This document shows positions 10,679-18,170 of a stretch of 64,000 nt of DNA, piece by piece. How positions within the stretch are numbered: position 1 is the first letter of the stretch; each line of letters starts with the position of its first letter. The translations under genes and the position numbers were made by a program. The stretch is from DRPG01 sp964655065 (lineage in GTDB: Bacteria > Myxococcota_A > UBA796 > GCA-2862545): the NCBI GenBank assembly GCA_964655065.1, contig CAZZLC010000005.1, forward strand, positions 62,001-126,000, written 5' to 3'. The notes below the pieces were generated by a model. It saw only the letters and a list, made by a program, of their open reading frames with translations. It did not search any database and was not told the origin of the DNA.

Positions 10679-13642
10679 GTGTCCATGACCACCCGCATCG
10701 CCGACACCCTGGCGCGCCTCCTCGGGCTGCCCCCCTCGAAGGGGAGCCGAGGCCTCGGTCCTGCTTCGCCGACCAACGTGGCGGGCACGGCCATGCCCGA
10801 GTACGGCATCGTTCCCGACGCCACCGTCGAGAAGATCGAGGTGCGCCAGCCCGACGGCCGGCTGTCGCAGTACCCGCCGCCAGATCGCTGGGACGACTGG
10901 GTCGAGTGGGAGAGCACGGCCTGGCCCGACCGGGTAGCCCGTCGCTACACGCTCGTGCCCACGATCTGCTTCAACTGCGAGTCGGGCTGTGGGCTGCTCG
11001 CCTACGTCGACAAGGCCACGCTCGAGGTCCGCAAGTTCGAGGGCAACCCCGCGCACCCGGGCTCTCGGGGCCGCAACTGTGCGAAGGGCCCGGCCACGCA
11101 CAACCAGATCTACGACCCGGAGCGCATCCTCTACCCGCTCGAGCGCGTCGGTCCCCGGGGGTCGGGGCAGTGGAAGCGGGTGAGCTGGGAGGAGGCCCTC
11201 GACGCCATCGCCGCGAAGATGCGAGAGAGCAGGAAGAAGCGGCGTGACGGCATCATGTACCACGTCGGTCGGCCCGGCGAGGACCACTACGCGAACCGCT
11301 GCATCCAGGCGTGGGGGGTCGACGGCCACAACTCCCACACGAACGTGTGTTCGGCGTCGTCGCGGACCGGGTACTACCTGTGGGCCGGGTTCGACCGGCC
11401 GAGCCCCGACTACGCGCACGCGCGCACCATCCTGCTCATCTCGAGCCACCTCGAGACGGGTCACTACTTCAACCCGCACGCCCAGCGGATCATGGAGGCG
11501 AAGCGCGCGGGGGCTACGCTGATCACCTTCGACCCGCGGCTGTCGAACACCGCGTCGAAGTCGGACGTGTGGCTGCCGACGTGGCCGGGCTCCGAGGCGT
11601 GGGTGTTGCTGGCCATCGCGCGGCACCTGCTGGTCACCGACCAGCACGACCGGGAGTTCGTGCGGCGGTGGGTCGACTGGGAGGGGTTCACCAAGCTCGC
11701 CCCGACCGCCATCGCCGACCAGGTCGTGACGAGCGAGCTCGACGGCACGTTCGAGGGGTTCGAGCGGGCGCTCCGGGCGTTGTACCGGGACTTCACGTTC
11801 GAGCGCGCCGCGGAGGAGTCGGGGGTGCCCATCGACCGCATCGAGGCCGCGGCCGAGGCGGTGGCTCGGGCGGGCTCGCGGCTCGCGTCGCACAACTGGC
11901 GCTCGGCCTCGATCGGCAACCGGGGCGGCTGGCAGATCGTGCGGGCGTTGTTCCTGCTCAACGTCCTCACGGGCAGCATCGGGACCAAGGGAGGCACGTC
12001 GGGCAACTCGTGGAACAAGTTCGTGCCGAAGCCGTTTGCCCAGCCCCCGCCCGTCGAGACCTGGAACGAGCTCCAGCTGCCCCTGGAGTGGCCATTCGCG
12101 CACTTCGAGATGAGCTTCCTGCTCCCCCACCTCATGGAGGAGGGTCGCGGCAACGTCGACGTGTACTTCACCCGCGTCTACAACCCGCTGTGGACCAATC
12201 CCGACGGGTTCACCTGGCTCGAGAAGCTGCAGCGTGAGGACATGTTCGGGTGTCACGTCGCGCTCACCCCGACCTGGAACGAGACCGCGTGGTTCGCGGA
12301 CTACGTGCTGCCCATGGGGCACTCGGCCGAGCGGCACGACCTGATGAGCCAGGAGACCCACGCGGGGCAGTGGATCGGGTTCCGCCAGCCGGTGCGAAGG
12401 GTGGCCATGGAGCGGCTCGGAAAGAAGGTCCAGTACACCTACGAGGCCAACCCCGGCGAGGTCTGGGAGGAGGCGGAGTTCTGGGTCGAGCTGTCCTGGC
12501 GGATGGATCCCGACGGGGCTCTCGGCATCCGCAAGTGGTTCGAGAGTCCGGTCCGTGCGGGCGAGCCGATCACGCAGGACGAGTACTGGGGCTTCATCTT
12601 CGAGAACTCGGTGCCCGGTCTGCCCGAGGCCGCGGCGAAGGAGGGGCTCTCGCCGCTCGCCTACATGCGCAAGTACGGCGCGTTCGAGGTGAGCAAGGAC
12701 CGCTACGTGCCCTACGAGAAGCAGGTCGAGGGCGAGATCGGCGAGGACGGGCGGGTGCGCTCCGGCGACAGCGTGGTGGGCGTGGTCGTCGACGGGGTCG
12801 CCCGGGAGGGGTTCAAGACGCCGTCGCGCAAGCTGGAGCTGCTCTCGGAGACGCTGATGGCGTGGGGCTGGGACGACAAGGAGCACGTCGTGCCTTGGCC
12901 GCTGAAGTCGCACGTGCATCCCGACCACGTCGATCGGAGCCGGGGGGAGATGATCCTCCTGCCGAACTTCCGGCTCCCGACGCTGATCCACACCCGGTCG
13001 GCGAACGCCAAGTGGCTGTACGAGATCAGCCACGACAACCCGGCGTGGCTGCATCCCGAGGACGCACGGCGGCTCGGGGTCGAGACGGGCGACTTGATTC
13101 GAATCGAGACGGAGATCGGGTGGTTCGTCGATCGGTGCTGGGTCACCGAGGGCATCACGCCGGGCATCGTCGCGATCTCCCACCACCTCGGTCGGTGGCG
13201 GCTGTCGGAGACCCAGGGGGTCAACCGGTTCGGGAGCTCGCTCGCGAGCATCGACCACGACGGGACCAACTACTCTCTGCAGGTCGAGCACGGCGCGGCG
13301 GCCTACGAGAGCGCGGACCCCGACACGTCGCGGGTGTGGTGGGAGCACGTGGGGGTGCACCAGAACCTCACCCACGCCGTGCATCCCGACCCGGTGTCGG
13401 GGGCGCACTGCTGGCTTCAGCGCGCGGTCTCGGTGACCAAGGCGGGCCCGGGGGACCGGTATGGCTCGGTGCACGTCGACACGAAGAAGTCGATGCAGGT
13501 GTACCGGGAGTGGAAGGCGCTCACGCGGTCGGCCGAGAAGCACAGTCCTGACGGGACGCGACGGCCATCGTGGCTCAAGCGGCCGCTCAAGCCGACGGCG
13601 GAGGCGTACAAGCTGCCCAAGGTGCCGCAGGACGCGAAGTGA
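10679..13642 (+). CDS. Molybdopterin oxidoreductase catalytic subunit, SoeA-like (PsrA/TtrA clade also possible)
   Basis: The 987-residue protein is a bis-MGD molybdoenzyme. C97, C100, C104 and C134 bind the proximal 4Fe-4S cluster (CFNCESGCG ... NCAKG). C224 in NVCSASS is in the position of the molybdenum-ligating Cys. The C-terminal part carries the MGD-binding beta-barrel. No twin-arginine signal is seen, so it should stay in the cytoplasm, unlike Psr, Phs or Ttr. That, its length, the fused BC subunit and the adjacent persulfide dioxygenase and SulP make cytoplasmic sulfite:quinone oxidoreductase the best guess. GTG 10679 has AGGAGG six bases upstream; an ATG at 10685 is less well placed. 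Confidence 0.82.
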   Translation: MSMTTRIADTLARLLGLPPSKGSRGLGPASPTNVAGTAMPEYGIVPDATVEKIEVRQPDGRLSQYPPPDRWDDWVEWESTAWPDRVARRYTLVPTICFNCESGCGLLAYVDKATLEVRKFEGNPAHPGSRGRNCAKGPATHNQIYDPERILYPLERVGPRGSGQWKRVSWEEALDAIAAKMRESRKKRRDGIMYHVGRPGEDHYANRCIQAWGVDGHNSHTNVCSASSRTGYYLWAGFDRPSPDYAHARTILLISSHLETGHYFNPHAQRIMEAKRAGATLITFDPRLSNTASKSDVWLPTWPGSEAWVLLAIARHLLVTDQHDREFVRRWVDWEGFTKLAPTAIADQVVTSELDGTFEGFERALRALYRDFTFERAAEESGVPIDRIEAAAEAVARAGSRLASHNWRSASIGNRGGWQIVRALFLLNVLTGSIGTKGGTSGNSWNKFVPKPFAQPPPVETWNELQLPLEWPFAHFEMSFLLPHLMEEGRGNVDVYFTRVYNPLWTNPDGFTWLEKLQREDMFGCHVALTPTWNETAWFADYVLPMGHSAERHDLMSQETHAGQWIGFRQPVRRVAMERLGKKVQYTYEANPGEVWEEAEFWVELSWRMDPDGALGIRKWFESPVRAGEPITQDEYWGFIFENSVPGLPEAAAKEGLSPLAYMRKYGAFEVSKDRYVPYEKQVEGEIGEDGRVRSGDSVVGVVVDGVAREGFKTPSRKLELLSETLMAWGWDDKEHVVPWPLKSHVHPDHVDRSRGEMILLPNFRLPTLIHTRSANAKWLYEISHDNPAWLHPEDARRLGVETGDLIRIETEIGWFVDRCWVTEGITPGIVAISHHLGRWRLSETQGVNRFGSSLASIDHDGTNYSLQVEHGAAAYESADPDTSRVWWEHVGVHQNLTHAVHPDPVSGAHCWLQRAVSVTKAGPGDRYGSVHVDTKKSMQVYREWKALTRSAEKHSPDGTRRPSWLKRPLKPTAEAYKLPKVPQDAK

Positions 13643-14571
13643 GTGCCGAGGCCCGACATCGCGCCTACGCGCTGTTCGGGCAGGTGTTCGCCCAGGGGCC
13701 CGGCGACGGCGTGTGGGAGACGCTGCTCGCGCTACCCGCCGTGGCGGAGACCCTGCCGGAGGCCGTCGACGAGGATCTCGTCGCGGCAGCGCACCACGAT
13801 GCGCTCGGGCGACAGGTGTTCCCCTTCGAGAGTGCGTTCCGGTCCCCCGATGGGCTGCTCGGGGGCGACGTGTCGGCGGCGGTGCGCGAGGCCTACGCGG
13901 CGGGCGGGTTCCTGCCGGACACCGCGTCGCTGGAGGCGGACCACGTAGGTCTGCAGCTCGCGTACCTGGCCCACCTCTCGCGCGCGGAGGCGGACGCCGA
14001 GGCGGACGGACGGTCGGAGGTGGTGGAGCGCTGTCGAGGGTTGGCCGCGGGGTTCCTGGACCGGCACGCGCTGCGATGGTGGCCGTCGCTCGCGGCAGCG
14101 CTGCGCACGCAGACGAGGAGCGCCTGGATCGCGCGGGTGGGGACCCTCGCGGTGGAGCTCGCGGCCGGACACCGGGCGGAGCTCGACCTCGGGGCGGAGA
14201 TGGTGGCCGAGCCCGTGGTGAAGGGGCTGGACCTGGACGACCCGGAGACCCGGCTACGGGACATCGTGCAGTACCTGGCGTCGCCGCTGCGGTGCGGGAT
14301 GTTCCTGTCGCTGCACGGAATGGCGCGAGTGGCCCGGTCGGTGGACCTGCCGACGGGGTTCGGGACGCGGGTCAAGGTGCTGGAGTCGCTGTGGCACACG
14401 GCGGTGGACCACAAGGTGGTGCCGCGGCTGTGCAAGGGATTCCTGGCGGAGCTGGCGGCGACGGAGGAGGTGCTGGGCGAGTTCGAGGCGCTCGGGGTCG
14501 ACATCGAGGGCCTCTCGAGCCGGATCGAGGCGTCACGAGCCGCACTCGGCAGAGTGTCGGCCTCGCAGTGA
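13639..14571 (+). CDS. TorD/DmsD-family molybdoenzyme maturation chaperone
   Basis: The helical 310-residue protein should bind the apo-molybdoenzyme and help cofactor insertion. The first 200 residues show the TorD pattern, including FPFESAFRSPDGLLGG and the DHVGLQLAYLAHL helix. The last 100 or so residues (from about RDIVQYLASPLRCGMFLSL) are an extra helical region absent from typical chaperones of about 200 residues. The GTG start overlaps the stop of the molybdoenzyme gene as GTGA, so translation is coupled and the client is almost certainly that enzyme. It is the last gene of the sigma-54 operon; composition changes abruptly after it. Confidence 0.8.
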   Translation: MSAEARHRAYALFGQVFAQGPGDGVWETLLALPAVAETLPEAVDEDLVAAAHHDALGRQVFPFESAFRSPDGLLGGDVSAAVREAYAAGGFLPDTASLEADHVGLQLAYLAHLSRAEADAEADGRSEVVERCRGLAAGFLDRHALRWWPSLAAALRTQTRSAWIARVGTLAVELAAGHRAELDLGAEMVAEPVVKGLDLDDPETRLRDIVQYLASPLRCGMFLSLHGMARVARSVDLPTGFGTRVKVLESLWHTAVDHKVVPRLCKGFLAELAATEEVLGEFEALGVDIEGLSSRIEASRAALGRVSASQ

Positions 14572-14688
14572 AGGCATGCGTGGTGAGCGGATCTTGTCGA
14601 CAGTGAACGGGTTCCGCACTTCACTTCGCTTCACAGGCATCGGTCGACGTCCAAGGGTCACGTTAATTCCAGCCAGCCTGGAGCGCGG

Positions 14689-16038
14689 ATGCCACATCGG
14701 GTCTTCATCGCCTATTCCCACAACGACAAGGACCGGGTTCTCCGGGTCGAAGAGGATCTTCGCAACGCCGGGTTCGACCCGAGACGGGACGACAACGAGC
14801 TTGCGGTGGGGAGACCGATCAGTGGCCTGAAGAAGAACATCGAGGAATCCGATGCTCTGCTCTTGATCCTCACGCGCCACAGCGCGCAGAGCAACTTCGT
14901 TCAATCGGAGTACGAGCACGCGCTGAAGAAGGGGGTTCCGGTCATTGCGGTCGTCCTCGGCGACCTCGGGGACTGGCCCTGGTGGTACGGCCAGCTTCAC
15001 GACACCAAGCACCTCGACGGGAACTACCTCGTCCAGGGACTGCGCGACCGGATCATCGAGGCCGTCCGGGAGCAGGTGCGGAGGGCTCGGGTGGTCGCCT
15101 TCTTCAACATGAAGGGCGGAGTCGGAAAGACCACGCTCGCGGCGCAGTTCGCGGCTCGAATGGCCAACGGAACCGAGCAGCGTAGGCCCGTCTCGGTCCT
15201 CATGATCGACCTCGACCCACAGCAGAGCTTGACCGAGCTCTTCGTCAGCCCCACCACGCTCGCCGAGGCCGCCCGCCAGAACCGAACGGTGGTCGGGCTC
15301 TGCGAGCCCCTGCGAATCGGAACGCCCCGACAGGGCGACGCGCTGCAGGCAGTGGAGCACACCCCGCCGTCCAGTCCTCCGGATTACCGGACGGTTCCGA
15401 TCACGCTGGGCTCGGGTCAGGCCTCCGTCGCCAACTCCGCGCGCTTCGACATCGTGGCTGGCGACTTCGAGGCCATTCGCTACACGGACGAGCTCGGGGT
15501 GAACCGGCAACTGCTCGTTCACCATTTCGAGCACGCCCTGAACGCGCTGCGGGGAACCTATGACTTGATCGTTCTCGACTGCAATCCGAGCGTGTCACCC
15601 CTGACCCACTGTGCACTCAAGGCGGATCACGTGGTGCTGCCCGTCACGCCGGACGATCTCGGACGGCGGGGCTTCGTCTTCTACGACCGCTTCGTGAGTC
15701 GGCACGTCACGGACGACGAGCGTCCGCGCCAGTCTGCGGTCTTCAACAAGGTCTACACCTCGAAGAAGCCAAAGGGACAAGACGGGCTGATGCGGGCCTT
15801 GCGGGCCGGCAACGAGGAGCTGGCGCCCGGGGCGAGCCGGCTCGCTCCGCACCTCGTGCAGGCGACGATCCCAGTCGAAAAGGAACTCGTCACGAAGGAA
15901 CTGTTTCGAAGCGAGGGCGGTGACGTCAGCGCATTCGCGTATTCCGAGGGAACCGAGAAGCTCAAGGGCATCATGGAGCCCTTTGTGGACGAGCTGTTTC
16001 GCCGCATTATGGACGTGCCGTCGCGAGGTGAGCGTTGA
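14689..16038 (+). CDS. TIR domain fused to a ParA/MinD-type ATPase
   Basis: Residues 1 to about 130 are a TIR domain (RVFIAYSHNDKDRV; SDALLLILT). E74 in NFVQSEYEHAL sits where TIR NADases keep their catalytic Glu. Residues about 133-449 are a ParA-type ATPase with the deviant Walker A KGGVGKTT (K142-T149, signature Lys K142), LMIDLDPQQSL (D174, D176) and LIVLDCNPS (D297). By analogy the ATPase would sense or assemble on something and the TIR would cleave NAD; this is inference. ATG 14689 has GGAG five bases upstream. The next gene overlaps it by four bases. Sampled GC (14701-14940) is about 60%, against 75% in a sampled line of the TorD gene, suggesting transfer. Confidence 0.88.
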   Translation: MPHRVFIAYSHNDKDRVLRVEEDLRNAGFDPRRDDNELAVGRPISGLKKNIEESDALLLILTRHSAQSNFVQSEYEHALKKGVPVIAVVLGDLGDWPWWYGQLHDTKHLDGNYLVQGLRDRIIEAVREQVRRARVVAFFNMKGGVGKTTLAAQFAARMANGTEQRRPVSVLMIDLDPQQSLTELFVSPTTLAEAARQNRTVVGLCEPLRIGTPRQGDALQAVEHTPPSSPPDYRTVPITLGSGQASVANSARFDIVAGDFEAIRYTDELGVNRQLLVHHFEHALNALRGTYDLIVLDCNPSVSPLTHCALKADHVVLPVTPDDLGRRGFVFYDRFVSRHVTDDERPRQSAVFNKVYTSKKPKGQDGLMRALRAGNEELAPGASRLAPHLVQATIPVEKELVTKELFRSEGGDVSAFAYSEGTEKLKGIMEPFVDELFRRIMDVPSRGER

Positions 16039-16457
16039 ACACGGGTACGGAACTCATACTGGAACGAATCAAGAAGGGAAACTCCTCGGCGAAGACTCGA
16101 ATCACCGTGGACCATTTCGCTGACCTCTTCCGCGACTTGGACAGCATGGGACGAGAGGGCTTGCTGAACGCCATCCGGGAGGAGTTCCAGGCCCGTCGGG
16201 CTTCCCGCACGGCAAAGCCCAAGGGCGAGTTCGAGATCCTGGTGGGGGACGTCAGGGTGCGAACCTCGATGAAGACGAGGGAAATCCTGACCGAGGCCTA
16301 CAGCATCCTGCACCGAGAGCTGGGAGAGAGGACCCCCGCCCGGTCGAAGGTGCGTTCGATTGCCGGATTTTCCAGGCACTTCGAGCCGTTGGTCGGAATG
16401 GAGAAGATGAAGAAGGCCGTCCTTGGCGCCGCCGCTCGCCGCGGCTCGGCTCACTGA
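16035..16457 (+). CDS. Small partner protein of the TIR-ParA gene, unknown family
   Basis: The 140-residue, strongly basic protein starts at a TTG whose last bases form the TGA of the TIR-ParA gene (TTGA), so the two are translated together. No family recognised. A helical N-terminal half (TVDHFADLFRDLDSMGREGL) leads to a short beta region (KGEFEILVGDVRVRTSM) and more helix. A ParB-like or nucleic-acid-binding partner would suit a ParA ATPase, but no HTH or ParB box is visible. Lower GC than the surroundings, like its partner. The stop codon lies inside a long perfect palindrome. Confidence 0.72.
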   Translation: MNTGTELILERIKKGNSSAKTRITVDHFADLFRDLDSMGREGLLNAIREEFQARRASRTAKPKGEFEILVGDVRVRTSMKTREILTEAYSILHRELGERTPARSKVRSIAGFSRHFEPLVGMEKMKKAVLGAAARRGSAH

Positions 16458-16468
16458 GCCGAGCCGCG
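16440..16468 (+). terminator. Perfect 14-bp-arm palindrome spanning the stop codon of the TIR-ParA cassette
   Basis: Arms 16440-16453 and 16455-16468 are exact reverse complements around one central base, and the TGA at 16455-16457 starts the right arm. RNA would fold into a very stable GC-rich hairpin. There is no U run after it, so it may act as a factor-assisted terminator or 3'-end stabiliser. It also marks the edge of the low-GC segment. Confidence 0.55.
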
Positions 16469-16523
16469 TGGAGAGGGGGCGCGTTCGAGCTCACCGTCGG
16501 CCACCGAAGGTGAACGGCCTCGC

Positions 16524-16553
16524 TTGCTTCACCCCGAAACGCGGGAGTATCGT
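16524..16553 (+). promoter_or_regulatory. Possible sigma-70-type promoter before the zinc-ribbon membrane genes
   Basis: TTGCTT (16524-16529) and TATCGT (16548-16553) are separated by 18 bases and lie 24 bases before the proposed start at 16577. The match is moderate and the position sensible, but there is no further support. Confidence 0.3.
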
Positions 16554-16576
16554 GAGACCCAGCCGAGGGGGTCACC

Positions 16577-17269
16577 CTGTCCAGTCTTGCCGCGAATGGC
16601 GAACCGTGGCTCTTCCAGCACAAGCAGCGCCTCCTTCAGCAACGCCGCTGCCCGATGTGTGCCGAGCCGGTCACCGCGACGGCCCTCCTGCGGGGCGAGG
16701 CCTGCTCCTCGTGTCAGCGACCGCTGCGAATCCAGGGTGAGCAGGACCACGTCAAGGGCCTGCTGACCGCGCTGCGCAGCCAGTGGCGCGACCAGCGGAT
16801 GATGGTCTACGGCGTCGTGGGCGTCGCCTTCTTCATGGCGGGGTGGTTCCCGCTCGTTCCCGGCCTGCTCTCGGCCGTGGGCATGGCGGCGGCGAACGTG
16901 CTGCTGATCCGCCGACCCACGCGCTGGTTGCCCGCGGGGATCCGCACCACGACCCGACTCCTCATCGTGCTGTGGGGCCTCACGCTCGTGCTGGTGAACC
17001 TCGCCATCAGCGTGTTCGCGTGGATCGTTCCCGGCCTGGGGGCGTTCGTGGCGAGCGTGGCGGGGCTCGTCACGTCGGCGCTCTACATCGAGGGCGCGCT
17101 GTGGGCCGTCGAGCGCGCGGTGGAGCGGTCCGCGCGGATGTCGCCCGGAGCCGTGCGGCTGGCGATGCTGATTCCCTTCGGAATCCTCGGAACCCTGATC
17201 GTGGCCGTGGGTACCGTGCTCACGGCGGCCTGGGTCGTGATGGCCCCGATGCTGGGAGGTGCGTGGTGA
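16577..17269 (+). CDS. Zinc-ribbon membrane protein, first of a pair
   Basis: An N-terminal zinc ribbon (CPMC ... CSSC) is followed by four or five hydrophobic helices. The first in-frame ATG (16655) would cut the ribbon between its first two Cys, and the frame is closed by a TGA at 16553-16555. The likely start is therefore a CTG at 16577, preceded by GAGGGGG at normal distance, giving about 230 residues. CTG starts are rare, so this is an inference from domain integrity. The next gene starts within its stop codon. Function unknown; the pair may form one membrane complex. Confidence 0.6.
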   Translation: MSSLAANGEPWLFQHKQRLLQQRRCPMCAEPVTATALLRGEACSSCQRPLRIQGEQDHVKGLLTALRSQWRDQRMMVYGVVGVAFFMAGWFPLVPGLLSAVGMAAANVLLIRRPTRWLPAGIRTTTRLLIVLWGLTLVLVNLAISVFAWIVPGLGAFVASVAGLVTSALYIEGALWAVERAVERSARMSPGAVRLAMLIPFGILGTLIVAVGTVLTAAWVVMAPMLGGAW

Positions 17270-18060
17270 ACGTGGATGCCGCCGAGGACCTGGCGAGGGA
17301 GGTCGAGCCGTTCATTCAGTTCGCGCTCAGCGCGTTCCGGCCCTTCTTCGTGATCTTCTTCTTGTTCGCGACCCCGCTGTTCCTGGCCTGGTGGGGCTCG
17401 GCCGACGACGCCGAGCGGATTGCCGCGGCCGGCGTGGGACCCGGCGTGGTGGCGATTCTCGGGCTGTGCGCCCTGGCCGAGCACTTCCTCACCACGGAGG
17501 ACTACACCGAAGAGATCGAAGAGTTCATGACCGAGCAGACCGGCGTGGCCTTCGACCTCAGCAAGGCCATCGCCATGGGCTTCATCCTCTGGTACCACTT
17601 CGTCGTCACGGACGGAACACAGTTCTCGGCGTCTATCGGGTACACGGTCGCGGCTGGCTCGCCGATGGGCCCCGTCATGATGGGAGCCTTCGGGGTAGGC
17701 GGGGCCTTCCACGTCGCGGTGTCCTGGGCGCGCCGGCAGTTGATGACGGTGGCCCGTGATCTCGGGTTCGGGGGCCTGGTCGGATGGATCGAGAGCCTGT
17801 CCGTCGGCGGGGTGCTGCTGCTCGTGGTGCTGGCACCGCTGGTCGCCCTGGCCCTCTGCGTGATGCTCGTGGTGTCGGTCCTCGGCGTGCTTGGAGCCGT
17901 GCGAGCGGTCGAACGCTCCATCGACAAGGCCCGGCGGCGCGCCTGTCCGACGTGCGGCCACATGACTCGGATGGAAGCGAGCTTGTGCCCCAACTGCGGA
18001 GCCACGCTCGAGGTCGTGCGGCCGCTGTCGGTTCGAGGCGCGTCTTCCGTCGCCGGATGA
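17266..18060 (+). CDS. Membrane protein with C-terminal zinc ribbon, second of a pair
   Basis: The 264-residue product starts at GTG 17266 overlapping the upstream TGA. Hydrophobic helices lie near residues 25-45, 55-72, 100-150 and 180-212. An acidic stretch (TTEDYTEEIEEFMTEQ) separates the second and third. The C terminus carries CPTCGHMTRMEASLCPNCG, a zinc ribbon of the rubredoxin/double-zinc type. The partner upstream has its ribbon at the N terminus, so the two proteins are complementary in layout. No known family assigned. Confidence 0.68.
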   Translation: MNVDAAEDLAREVEPFIQFALSAFRPFFVIFFLFATPLFLAWWGSADDAERIAAAGVGPGVVAILGLCALAEHFLTTEDYTEEIEEFMTEQTGVAFDLSKAIAMGFILWYHFVVTDGTQFSASIGYTVAAGSPMGPVMMGAFGVGGAFHVAVSWARRQLMTVARDLGFGGLVGWIESLSVGGVLLLVVLAPLVALALCVMLVVSVLGVLGAVRAVERSIDKARRRACPTCGHMTRMEASLCPNCGATLEVVRPLSVRGASSVAG

Positions 18061-18170
18061 CCGCGGGGAATCGCCGCGCGTTGTGCGCAGGTAATGGTCG
18101 GTGGCGGCGACGGGTCGGCCGCTGTGGCAGAGTCCGGAAAACGCAGGCCCCGCGTCTGCAGGAGTGAACT

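Noticed and set aside
14572..14688. A clear sigma-70 promoter for the TIR-ParA cassette
   Set aside because: GTTAAT at 14662-14667 could be a -10 element, but nothing like TTGACA lies at the right distance.
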